57,414 nucleotides of DNA from Hirudo medicinalis (lineage: Eukaryota; Annelida; Clitellata; Hirudinida; Hirudinidae): positions 31,959-89,372 of the forward strand of contig MPNW01000070.1 in NCBI GenBank assembly GCA_011800805.1. The letters run 5' to 3'. Of the stretch, positions 24,799 to 34,874 are shown piece after piece. The translations under genes and the position numbers were made by a program. The notes under the pieces are model-generated. The model was given only the letters and a program-made list of their open reading frames with translations, did no database searches and was not told the DNA's origin. Numbering within the stretch: position 1 is the stretch's first letter; every line of letters begins with the position of its first letter.

Positions 24799-25515
24799 TG
24801 ATTTCTGTAAACAATCCTATATTTACTCAAACGATCGTGATTAATTATTAATGTTAACACTGACTAGCTAATGAAAAGAGAGCAATACATACAAAATGTG
24901 ACGGCAAATATTTATGAACTCACAATTGTGAACCATCTAGATGGATCAATTTTTGTGAAAGATATCGCAACATCATTTAGATTTTCAGCTAATAAACCTT
25001 TAACGATAAAGATCAGAACACTTCTGACGCCCTATCCCGAGCAATGTTTATAATTTAAAAAGGAATTATCTAAATGGAATTGCAAAGTGATAAGTTTATT
25101 TTTTAATTACACAATTTTTGTATCAACCAAATTAAAATTTGTTTTTATATAATCAGGATATTTAAAAAATTTCAAAATCGATAATTAAAAGTACTATTTA
25201 AGTAATAAGATACTTTTTAGTATAGGCTTTTTAGTATCGGTGGACAGCTGTCCCTCATTCCTCGAAATCCTGAAAGCCGTATTCCTACTTGTTTTCGCTT
25301 TTACGAATATTGGTGAAGTCATGTATTTCTTTAATAATGTTTAATAATATTTCTTTAACGAATTTCAAGATGTTGAATAAATGTTACTTTCTTTGTTACT
25401 AAATACAAGTTATGTATTATCAATATTTCAAGTTACACCGAAGTTTTTCAGTTTAAGTAAGTTTTCAAATTTTAAATTGTCCAATCATGATTCCCTATGA
25501 ACAGCTGTTGATTAG

Positions 25516-25690
25516 AGTTTGACAACCCTTGTCACCGTTATGAAGTCAAATTGACATGAAGAAGACGCTTTTATTCCTTGAGTGAATCTTTGTGATTATG
25601 ATAATAAAAGTAGGGTTTTAAACAAAAGAAGAAAAACAAAATTCAGATATTGAATTTCCTTCTTCATCATCATGAGTTTTAATAAACACA
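25516..25690 (-). pseudogene. decayed duplicate of NFU1 exon 3 with flanking intron
   Basis: The segment parallels 24107-24385: gacaacccttgtcaccgtta here against gacaacctttgtcaccgtta there, followed by shared AAGAAGACRCT, GATTATGAT, GTRGGGTTTTA and TTGAATTTCCTYCTTCATCA blocks. Read on the minus strand it corresponds to the exon encoding GPDFITVTK plus part of the upstream intron. Indels break the reading frame and the acceptor region is lost, so it is a non-functional fragment. Confidence 0.75.
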
Positions 25691-26115
25691 ATCTAAAATA
25701 CTACAATGGATTTCCTCAAAAAGCATAAAAGCGACAAATTGTTTGCCAATTAAGCTCGAACTTAAATATTGTTATTTCACTAAACTAAACAGGCTGTATG
25801 TCACCACGGCAGGGTCTAAATTAAATTTGTTAAATAAATCTGCAATTATTATAAATACTTTTGTCGAAATAGAATAATAATGGATAAATTAATGCCGTTA
25901 CCAAAACTTGTGCGATATTTATTAATATCACGATACTTACGGTTTTACCATTTCAGAATCACGGCAAATCCTTTATTTTAGGCAAACCCATTTTGAGTAC
26001 AGCTGCCATCCTTAAGTTTATCTTTCATGTTGATAAAATCTAAACTCTAGGATAATATAAATGTCACGCTGTCACTATACAATCATTTGTTAGAGTTTGT
26101 TTTAATGAATTGCTT

Positions 26116-26319
26116 AAGCAATACTAGTTGGAAAATAATTTGTCATTAATTCGCATTCCGGATCGATACTAAGGTCAGAGTTAGGGGTAAATATTATATC
26201 ATTTATAACCGATAAATAAGCAATACTAGTTGGAAAATAATTTGTCGTTAATTCGCATTCCGGATCGATACTAAGGTCAGAGTTAAGGGTAAATATTATA
26301 TAATTTATAACCGATAAAT
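26116..26319. repeat. two-copy tandem duplication, 102-bp unit
   Basis: Positions 26116-26217 and 26218-26319 are almost identical, each starting aagcaatactagttgg and ending near accgataaat. Only a few substitutions separate them, so the duplication is recent or homogenised. It lies about 190 bp upstream of microprotein copy A. Confidence 0.9.
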
Positions 26320-26510
26320 TTAAAACCTAACAGGTTTTAAAATGTTAAAACAGACCTTAATTTTAGCAACCCACAAAAAAAAAATTACTAGCATTCAAAA
26401 ATCACTCAGGTTCCTCATTTGAGCGGGTTGAATTTTGGCTAGTCTCGTTTCACTGCTGTTGCACAAGACTTCTTCCGAGGCATAAGCTTCTTCAATAAAG
26501 ATGGACTTTA

Positions 26511-27141
26511 TTTCTAAGGTTAGCTATAAAAGCATTGCTAGGAGTCCGAATTGTCACGAAATGTTCACTGAATGTAATAAATATCACATATAAACCGTGG
26601 TTGTGATAAGTGAATACAAGTAATTTTTTTATAATTTCAAAATCAGTACTTGGCTAATGCGGTTGACTTCTGCGCTGAAGTATGGTCTGGCAAAAAGTTC
26701 GAGGCAAGATTTTTAAAATTTGCTGTTTAATATGTCACATGTTTAATATGTCATATGTTTAATATGTCACATGTTTAATATGTCACATGTTTAAATGTGT
26801 TGTATGTTTAAATGGATTGCATGTTTAAATGTGTTGTATGTTTAAATGAGTTGCATGTTTAAATGTTTTCTATAAATGGGTTGTATGTTTAAATGAGTTG
26901 TATGTTTAAATGAGTTGTATGTTTAAATGAGTTGTATGTTTAAATGAGTTGTATGTTTAAATGAGTTGCATGTTTAAATGGGTTGTATGCAAAGTTTTTG
27001 TTTCTTAATCTTAATCTTGCACTTCCACAGCTTCCGAAGATTGAGACTCCAGATAAAGTTTTGTCACAAGAACCTACATTCATGGAGCGATTTTCGCATT
27101 ACCTGGAGAAAGCTGATAACAGAATGGCATTAGTGCTATAA
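26511..27141 (+). CDS. STMP1/DUF4535-like microprotein, copy A (divergent)
   Basis: Exons 26511-26528, 26647-26703 and 27031-27141 give 61 residues. The 6-codon and 19-codon first exons match the array exactly, and the second intron is GC-AG (gag/gcaaga). Exon 2 reads YLANAVDFCAEVWSGKKFE. Against copy E (FMSLAVGVYVGVWADQQYQ) it keeps Ala5, Val12 and Trp13. However, both glycines of the membrane helix are replaced by Asp and Glu, so the segment is far less hydrophobic. Exon 3 starts LPKIETPDKV, like the LPK/IPK-TP start of the others, and continues to a longer tail. It may have a changed location, or be decaying under weak constraint. Intron 2 is nearly filled by a minisatellite. Confidence 0.6.
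26725..26989. repeat. 16/17-bp minisatellite in copy A intron 2
   Basis: A first block repeats a 16-bp unit, gtttaatatgtcacat. It grades into about a dozen copies of a 17-bp unit, gtttaaatgagttgtat. The array occupies most of the 327-bp GC-AG intron. Confidence 0.9.
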
Positions 27142-28188
27142 TTTTAAAAGTTTGGACTACAAAAAGGATCGGAACTTTCAGATTTGAATGTTTATCATTA
27201 AGGAGTCGTTAAGTCAAACAGTTATCTTATCACCGCAGATATCGATGATATCTTATCATTGATACTACAATGTCGTTATCTTTTTTTTTTTGATAAATAA
27301 AATCATGTTGAAAACTTTTTATTCCGAACTTTTTACGAAACAAATATCAAGCCCTTTCAATCGCTTAGTATGATTTGATTTTTCATTTGAATCTTTGCCA
27401 TAGATAAATAACTGGCTGAATTAAAGCGAATGCATATTTAATCAGTAGGATGTATTTGTAAAATCCAGTTGAAATAAAAAAAAAAAGTGTTTTGTGTTTT
27501 TCTATTTCCACTACGAATTACTTAACCGCCAATGCAAATTGGACAAGCTTCGGACCCCACAATTTTTTGTTTAATTCAATTTATCTGCCAACCCTTCTGC
27601 ATTATGGCATATTCCTTTCTGGTTTATGGCAGAACTTGGTGCTAGGCATTCCTGTAAGAATCGGTTATCTCGATCGATTCTAATACATTATCCATTAGAT
27701 TAGATGCATTTCAAACGTTAGTGCTGAGTTAAGTGGTTAATTAATTAAGTGAAATCTAGCTAATAATTAAAAAGTAATTAGTGATTAATTAATAAATGTA
27801 ATATATATTTATATTAAGTAATATGTAATTAGGCATTTCAAAGGCTGTTTTAATTTAATCGATCACCATTCATTGCAACAGGCTATTCATGTTATTATAG
27901 GTCCCAGAATATTCAGTTTACATGAGACCACGCCCAATCCTTTTCTGCTTCGTTTCGTTAACAATCATTTAAGCTTTATTAAACGAAGCGAAAATTAAAT
28001 TTTTGGCGAGAATAATTGTGAAAATTTATTTTAAAACTCAAAATTTATTTTTAAAATAAATTATTTAAACTTCAATTCTCAATTCAACATTTAGGCTCTT
28101 CGTTTTTAAAGGTTCTTGTTTGGACATTCAAGTTCGTTCGTTTCGATTAGCACTTTTCTCGTGTTTAACATTTGCTTTGCCAGTCAAA
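27142..28188. other. spacer between microprotein copies A and B
   Basis: AT-rich, with no supported gene. From about 27540 onward it shares diverged similarity with the spacer before copy C (about 30480 onward). This marks the left part of a duplicated block. Confidence 0.5.
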
Positions 28189-28653
28189 ATGGGTCTACTT
28201 GTCAAGGTTAGAGCATTCATTAAGCATTTAATACGTGCTTAGTTTTAAAATAAATTACTTGAAGTAAGGTTTATTACAAAATGGCATTGCATCTGAAATT
28301 GCATCATTTGTTGAAATATTTTTTCAGCTCTTTACTTTTGCAACTGGACTCTACGTTGGGGTTTGGATTGATCAATTTTACAAGGCAAGTATTTTTTTTT
28401 GTAGCTGAGAAACTCAAGGTGCATTCGTTATATAATATATAACTTTATTCTTAGCTTCCTAAGGTCGGAAGTCCCAGCGAACTGTTTGAAAAGGCCTCGA
28501 AATATTTTAAGGACTTGGAAACTAAAAACAAGGATGTAAGTTCATTTAAATTTATCAGATAATTATTGTTTAATCTGATGTCGTTATTAATAGTTACAGG
28601 CTACTGATGTGTTGAAGACTGTCACAGAGTTCACAGAAAAATTCAAGAAATAA
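28189..28653 (+). CDS. STMP1/DUF4535-like microprotein, copy B
   Basis: Exons 28189-28206, 28328-28384, 28455-28535 and 28600-28653 give 69 residues. The start MGLLVK is followed by a membrane helix (LFTFATGLYVGVWIDQFYK) with the GxxxG spacing and D-Q-x-Y end seen in the STMP1/DUF4535 family, then LPKVGSPSELFEKASKYF and a Lys-rich end. Human STMP1 is a 47-residue inner-mitochondrial-membrane microprotein with a similar FxxGxxxGxxxxQxY pattern. Intron 2 uses a GC donor (AAG/gcaagt). Intron 3 and exon 4 occur only in B and C. An AATAAA follows the stop at about 28706. Confidence 0.78.
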
Positions 28654-30753
28654 TAGTTTCCTTTTGAAGTTGTCTAAAACTATCAGGATTGTCCATGGTT
28701 CCAAAATAAAATTCTGTTCGTGTTATACCATCAGCGTTAATGCTGGATTTTGCTAAAAATACATGTGATTATTCAAATATTATTGAAGTTGTTTGTAGTT
28801 ATGTTTACTTACATAACATCTTTTTTGGGACTTTAGTGAGCAATCTTTGTATTATATCTGTTGTGTTATTTCAATGTATACTTTCTGTACTTTGAAAATA
28901 TATAATCTATATAGTTTGTAGACATTTACATATATAGATTATATATCAATGTTCCTAACAATGAGATTATTTAGATTCTACAATAACACAGATAATTTAA
29001 AATAGTTTATTCAAAAACACATTTTTGGTGTATAATTGTACTACGTAAATGTAATGTTTATAATGTCGGTGAATAATGTAAAGCTGATATCACATGGCTC
29101 CAATAACAATAAGAAACGTATGATAATAATAGTAGTGAATGCTAGGTGTGCCATTCACATTATTAACCACTTGGGGATTGTACGCTGATGTCATACTCTC
29201 GGCTATGAATGAGTTAGTTGTGGGCTATCATAACAATATATTATTTTTGAGAAACGTTCAGTATGTTGGTAATAAAATTGGCATACATTGGGGTTGTTCC
29301 CAGTTAGCTCAAAAATCAGTTTCTCAAAATTAATTACCTTAATTGCTTTATTTTCACGCTTATAACAAGAGCAATATATTTACATAACATGAATAACCAT
29401 GGAATAAGTAGAAAAGAGCCAACAAGCTAAAAATTACATTTTGTTACCTTGTTGAACCAACGCAATCGCCACAATATACATATATATATGCATGATAATA
29501 ATAATATAGCATACAAGTCCAAATCATCTTAGTTATGCAACGGACTTTAATCAAATAAATAAATAAATAATATTGCATACGCAAGATCAATAAATATCTG
29601 CCACATATCTGGAGAAATTGTATAAAATTTAGACACAAATGGGTCTGTATGATGTTAGATGATTGATGGATAATTGATTGAGTTGCCTCGTTCTGAGAAA
29701 ATTTGATTTCTAGTGTCTTTACTTTTATGGGGCATGGTACTACATTATTTATTATCGACCAGCAGATTAAAATATACTTTTATTTATTTAAAAATTAAAT
29801 ATTAGGCTGTGGAATTAATTAATTAATTAATTAATGGTACATATGGTAGCATCGCCAAATCAGCTGTCCATCATTCCTCGAAATCGTTTCCCTACTTAGT
29901 TTCGCTTCTACGAATTGCGAATTAATAATTGTTATTCTAAAACGCGAACTGATGGTTTATGCTTTCTTTTGATATGAGAAATTTTAAGAGCAATAATTAT
30001 AAAATAACAACAAAAATAGAATGAAATATCATAGCATGATATATATTATATAGTTCCACAAATAAATAAAATATACATATTTATAAATTTTAGAACTGTG
30101 AGAATTTTGCGTAAAGTCTTCCTTAGTTATCAAAATTGTCATTTTTATTACTCTAATCTACTTATTTAAAACATTTAAAATTATTTATAAAATTAGTTGA
30201 AACTATTCTACAAATAATTCACCTGAAATCTTAAAAAAAAAAGATTACAAAATAATCATTGGAATAACCTAACAATGAAAGCTCACACAAAGATACCAAC
30301 TGATAAATAATCCAAAAAAATATAACTATAAGCTCTTATCGTTGAGACAAGGCTGGTATTTAAAAAAATGTTGACAAATACGAATATTCCTTGTTAGTGA
30401 AGACATAACTTTTTCTAATTAGCATAATTTCATTATATGTACCAATTGCTCGAACGCCATTGGAAATGGGACCTTAAGAAAGCTTAACTGGACCACTTAA
30501 CCTTTTGTGTAATTCAATTTCTCTGTCAAATTTACTGGAAACCAATTTAACATGGCTTGATGTTGCGCATTCCTGCAAGAACCTCGATCATCGGTTATGA
30601 AACTCAGATTTTATTTTAAAATAATTTATTTAAACTTCTATTCTCAATTCAACATTTGGGCTCTTCGTTTTTAAAGGTTCTTGTTTGGACATTCAAGTTC
30701 GTCCGTTTCGATTAGAACTTTTCTCGTGTTTAACATTTGCTTTGCCAGTCAAA
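28654..30753. other. spacer between microprotein copies B and C
   Basis: The first about 680 bp is alignable with the sequence downstream of copy C, including the ctaggtgtgccat block (29142 and 31733). It carries a perfect inverted repeat at 28898-28946, an AATT microsatellite at about 29815-29834 and a repeat shared with 25244-25318. No gene is supported. Confidence 0.5.
28898..28946. repeat. perfect 16-bp inverted repeat
   Basis: The left arm ATATATAATCTATATA (28898-28913) and its exact reverse complement (28931-28946) are separated by 17 bp. They could form a hairpin in the 3' flank of copy B. The matching position after copy C no longer has the full palindrome. Confidence 0.85.
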
Positions 30754-31327
30754 ATGGGTCTACTTTTCAAGGTTAGAGCATTCATTAAGCATTTAATAGG
30801 GAATTAATTATGTAATAATCAATTTGTTTGAACAAGCTTTAGTAAAGTTTATTACAGACTATAAATTTGCTTCGTAAAGTTTATTACAGACGATAAATTT
30901 GCTTTCGAGGCGAAAATTGCATCATTTGTTGAAATTCTGTTTCAGTTCATTACTTTTGCGACCGGATTTTATGGTGGAGTGTGGGCCGATCAAACTGACA
31001 AGGCAAGTTTTACAACCCTTGTTTTTGTGGCTGAGAAACTCAAGGTGCATTCGTTATATAATATATAACTTTATTCTTAGATTCCTAAGGTCGGAAGACT
31101 TTATGAAAAGGCCTCGGAATATTTTGAGAACTTGCAAACTAAATACAAGGATGTAAGTTCATTTAAATTTATCAAATAATTATAGTTTAATCTGATATCG
31201 TTATTAATAGTTACAGGCTACTGATGTAGAGAAGTCTGAGCACACTCCTGAAGCCATCAGGATTCCCCGCGGGTCTAAAGTAGTATACGAAACATCGTGT
31301 TGTACAGTCACCATTAATGTGAATTAA
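30754..31327 (+). CDS. STMP1/DUF4535-like microprotein, copy C
   Basis: Exons 30754-30771, 30946-31002, 31081-31152 and 31217-31327 give 85 residues. It begins MGLLFK. The helix is FITFATGFYGGVWADQTDK, then IPKVGRLYEKASEYF and a tail unlike copy B. The DNA of exon 4 aligns with exon 4 and the 3'UTR of copy B, but the segment carrying B's stop is missing. Translation therefore runs about 20 codons into former 3'UTR, ending VTINVN. Intron 2 is again GC-AG (aag/gcaagt). The intact splice sites argue for expression, and the tail may be neutral. Confidence 0.68.
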
Positions 31328-33052
31328 TTTCACTAAAAATACATACATGTGATTGTTCAAATATTATTGAAGTTGTTCGTAGTTATGTTCATTTACACAA
31401 CAACTTTTTGGGGGCTTTAGTGAGCAATCTTTATATTATATCTATTGTGTTAATCCAATGGTTTCTCTGTCTTTGAAAATATAATACAAGCTGTAAAGCT
31501 TGTAGAAATTCGACATACATATCTATACATATCTATACATAGATTATAAACTGACCAATGTTCCTAATAATGAGATTATTTACAATCTATAGATAATTCA
31601 AAATAATGTATTGAAAAATAATTTATTGGTTTTTTAAGTGTACTAGAAAGATATAAATAATTATAATATGGGTGAATAATGTAATGGCTCGAATAACATT
31701 GTGAAGCATATAGAAGTCGAACAGCGAATGCTAGGTGTGCCATGCACATCATTAATCATTTCGGGATTGTACACTGATATCTATTGTGTTAATCCAATGG
31801 TTTACAGTTACAATGACAGTGTACCTTGGGGGCAGTGATCATAATAAATATAATTTTTGAGAAATATTAAGTATCCGGGTAATAAATTTGGAATATATTG
31901 AGAATGTTCCCAATAAGTTAAAAAATCAGTATCTCAAGCTTTCGGCCTTTCATTTTTAACATTCGGTTCGGTTTGTTTTAAGAAATATGGAGTTGCTCGA
32001 CTCTCTCATTCAGCAATCGATTCCTGTCATCTGAGAGTACATCTCCAACAGCACTGAAAAGTCGATCACTTGAATCACTGCTTGAGGTGGCCAAGTAATG
32101 CCTAGCCCACTCACTCAAAAGTGGAAAGCGCCATGAATTTTGGCACCACCAAGTCAGTGGCTTGCTTATCTTGGCGTTATATGGTTGCATTGGTTGGTTC
32201 ATCAAAATTAAATTAAATTTCCATTTAAGCATCACTTTTGAACCGGGGTTGCTAGTACTGCAAATTGCTAGTTACAGAAATACTTGTACTTGTTTTACTG
32301 AATCAACTTCAGCAAAATTATTTCTGTCACTTTGACATTCTTATCTAAAAAAATAATGATTTCAAAAATTTAGTGACAGACTTAATTTAGCAAAATAAAA
32401 TTTAATAAAAATTTGAAAAGATTTTGATTGAGAAAATTGTAAAAAATAATTCATAAATAAAAATATATATATATATATATATATAACCCACTTCTGGAAA
32501 CTTGCTGTGCAATATATCTTTAGGTTTCGGTCGAAAGTCCCGTTTAAATTTTCGGGTTCGGCAGAAACCAAAAAATTCGGTTGATGACTATCCTAGGGAG
32601 TTTCTGTTGGCGATCCTGCATGGATGTAATTTATACAATCTGAAGAATAATCACTTCAGCGCGAGAACAGTTAATCTGTGGGACTAGCTTTGATGAGGAG
32701 ACAATATATTCAGAATCGGTGAAATTAATTAAAATATCGAAACTTGAATAACGAATTAAAAAGGAGTGGTTTATCACACAGGCATTAGTTTTCTTAAACC
32801 AATACAAATTAATGTTATTTTACGAGTTTGGAATTAATGAAATAGAATATGTTTGGTTGGTCCGAAATCGCTACTAATACGCTTGATTATTGAAAATAAC
32901 AATAGAAATTATTTTATTAAAGATAATTTTAAATAAATTTTTTTTTTTAAACAATTTTAAACTACTGCTTGTCTTTTGATCACCAATTTGGTCATACATA
33001 TCAGTTGTCGGCGGGTCCGGAATTGCGTCTTTAATCCTCGTCTCGTTTTGCA
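31328..33052. other. spacer between microprotein copies C and D with hAT relic
   Basis: It begins with sequence homologous to the 3' flank of copy B. It then contains a hAT transposase fragment (31978-32235) and a TA dinucleotide run (about 32463-32484). The rest shows no exon. Confidence 0.5.
31978..32235 (-). mobile_element. hAT transposase C-terminal relic
   Basis: The minus-strand frame encodes LTWWCQNSWRFPLLSEWARH, followed by YLATSSSDSSDRLFSAVGDV and LSDDRNRLLNERVEQL. This is the hAT dimerisation domain pattern: WW, P-LS, A-YL, SS-R-FS-G, R-L and E-L. Only about 85 codons remain, with no N-terminal zinc finger or DDE core and no paired terminal repeats that I can find. It is a dead fragment inserted in the microprotein array. 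Confidence 0.88.
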
Positions 33053-33333
33053 ATGCTAGTAAAATATAACGTAAGTCATACTTTATTTTAAACATTTTGT
33101 CGATGAATTTATAAACAGCTATTTAATGATTAATAATGATTACATTATTTCAGATCATCCTTTTAGGCCTGGGGTTCTACGGTGTTACGTGGTTAAACCA
33201 AAATTATGAGGCAAGTTTTGAGCATCTTATGAACGAGAACATTTAATATTTCAATTTAACCTTTTTCAAACAGATTTCCATGAAGAAGGGACCAAGAGAA
33301 ATTTTTAGAAGGTCTAAGAAAATGGATTCGTAG
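33053..33333 (+). CDS. STMP1/DUF4535-like microprotein, copy D (short)
   Basis: Exons 33053-33070, 33154-33210 and 33274-33333 give 44 residues. It starts MLVKYN, then the helix IILLGLGFYGVTWLNQNYE and a strongly basic end, ISMKKGPREIFRRSKKMDS. It keeps the Trp at helix position 13, the N-Q-x-Y end and the GC-AG second intron (gag/gcaagt). The length is close to human STMP1 (47 residues). The first glycine pair is shifted and the LPK motif has become ISMKKGP. Its 3' flank reappears in degraded form at 25350-25490. Confidence 0.68.
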
Positions 33334-34193
33334 TGCATTTGTTTTAGTCATTTTTGAAAGAATTTCAAAGTATTGAATAAATGTTACTTCTCTTGTGTAA
33401 ATACGTGTTTATGTATTATCATAATGATGTTTCAAAATGTTCTGGATTGTTTTTAAATTTTTTTTTTAAATTTAAGCTGTCCACTCGTGATGCAAAATAA
33501 TCGCTAATTTTTAACTTTTATCTAATGTGTTCATATATATTACAACAGTACTGGTGGATAAGCGTCAAGCAATTAATTTAACTAATTTAAGACACACAAG
33601 GAAAGAAAACTTGTGGTTTGTTGACGAAACTAATAATATGTGATATTAATGTCGCAACGTTTCCTAATTTACTGGAGCATCTGGAGTATTATGACTAAAC
33701 TTTTTTTATGAATTATACGGATTTAGAAAAATAGCTGGGGAAAGGTAACGGATACGCGTATTGTTGGCCATCCACCAGTGGATCCCTTTGGATGATTCTT
33801 TTGGATACTTAACTATTTTGTTTAATATATTTGACGATGTTTGTGTAATAATACCATTAATTTCAAAATGCATTATTGTTCACCCTCATTTCTTTGTGAT
33901 AATACTTATTGGTAGAATCTTTGAATGTGTATTATAATTTTTTGTTTTGACTGGTTTCAAAGATAAGCTATTGCATCACCTAAATATCGAACTTTTTATG
34001 GTTATCTAAAATGAATGTAATATATATTTTAAAATCTACCATTAAATTTTAATTGTTGTAAAGAAATAACACTAAAATGCATTATTTTATTAATAACTTT
34101 TAGTTTCCAAGATAATTACTTTTGCTATTTTAGGCCCTGCAGGTTATTCGAGATTGCTCCGCAATTGACCGTGAATCCTGATTCTCAATCGTC
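33334..34193. other. spacer between microprotein copies D and E
   Basis: AT-rich, with no exon or RNA gene supported. The first about 150 bp matches the relic at 25350-25490. Confidence 0.5.
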
Positions 34194-34546
34194 ATGGGAT
34201 TATTTTCAAATGTAAGATTTTAAAAAGTAACTACCGATGATTATTGGCATTATTATAATTCGCTCTTACGTAAAACCAAAGTATTCATTTGAAAATGTCA
34301 CTAAAAGTTTGAAATTGAATTGATTTTAAATGTAATTTTAGTTCATGAGTTTAGCAGTTGGAGTTTATGTGGGAGTTTGGGCCGACCAACAATACCAGGC
34401 AAGCCTTGGTGTTTCGTTAATGTCAAAATTGGTCTTAATTATATGTCTTCTTCCAATTTCTATTGCCTTACCAGATTCCTAAGACAATGACTCCAGAAGA
34501 AATTTGGAAAAGAATCAATGAATTTGTAGAACGATTCAAGAAGTGA
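34194..34546 (+). CDS. STMP1: STMP1/DUF4535-like microprotein, copy E
   Basis: Exons 34194-34211, 34342-34398 and 34475-34546 give 48 residues, the closest in length to vertebrate STMP1. It starts MGLFSN. The helix is FMSLAVGVYVGVWADQQYQ, with a clear GxxxG, then IPKTMTPEEIWKRINEF and ERFKK. STMP1 is a mitochondrial inner-membrane microprotein linked to respiration and mitochondrial dynamics. This copy best fits the ancestral form because it has the simplest exon structure and a typical tail. Intron 2 is GC-AG (cag/gcaagc). It ends 328 bp from the convergent SPATA7 stop. Confidence 0.8.
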
Positions 34547-34874
34547 TAGATCGGTCATGGACCTGAGTTTTGGCACAGATATCATGGATTGTCTTAAGTC
34601 ATTGCATTTTCTTTAATGCTTGGTGGTGACCGTGTCCTTATGCAGCTTATAGATTGAATTAATCATTTAATTAAACTTTTTTTTACTACTGTAAAAATAT
34701 TTAACATTAATAGTATTTACCACTGTTTCATTATAACACATTGGTTTTCTCAGGCCAATTCAGAAATGATGTACAAAATTTACTAAAACATTTAATAACA
34801 TCCAAAAATATTCTCCAAAATGCCTTAAAGTATGATTGCATCACAATCATCAGTTAAGCAATAAAAATCTCTTC
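34547..34874. other. convergent 3' interval between copy E and SPATA7
   Basis: A 328-bp AT-rich interval between facing stops. It should contain both 3'UTRs, and no other signal is seen. Confidence 0.5.

Larger units (their letters stand above)
24799..26510. other. duplication-rich interval upstream of NFU1
   Basis: No intact gene is visible. The interval holds the NFU1 promoter side, sequence resembling the 3' flank of microprotein copy D (25350-25490), a copy of NFU1 exon 3 and intron 2, and a 102-bp tandem duplication. A 25244-25318 segment recurs near 29862-29930. It looks like accumulated local duplication debris. Confidence 0.6.

Noticed and set aside
26641..26706. tRNA-like string (tggctaatgcgg and agttcgaggc) in copy A
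   Set aside because: Box-like motifs coincide with exon 2 of the microprotein gene, whose length, Trp codon and GC donor match the other copies. The stems do not pair as a tRNA.
27031..27060. Canonical GT donors for the second microprotein intron
   Set aside because: Using the GT two bases inside gcaagt shifts the frame and gives an immediate stop in copy B. Only the GC site keeps the frame in all copies.
32463..32484. TA dinucleotide run near the hAT relic as an element terminus
   Set aside because: Simple repeat without terminal inverted repeats or target-site duplication.
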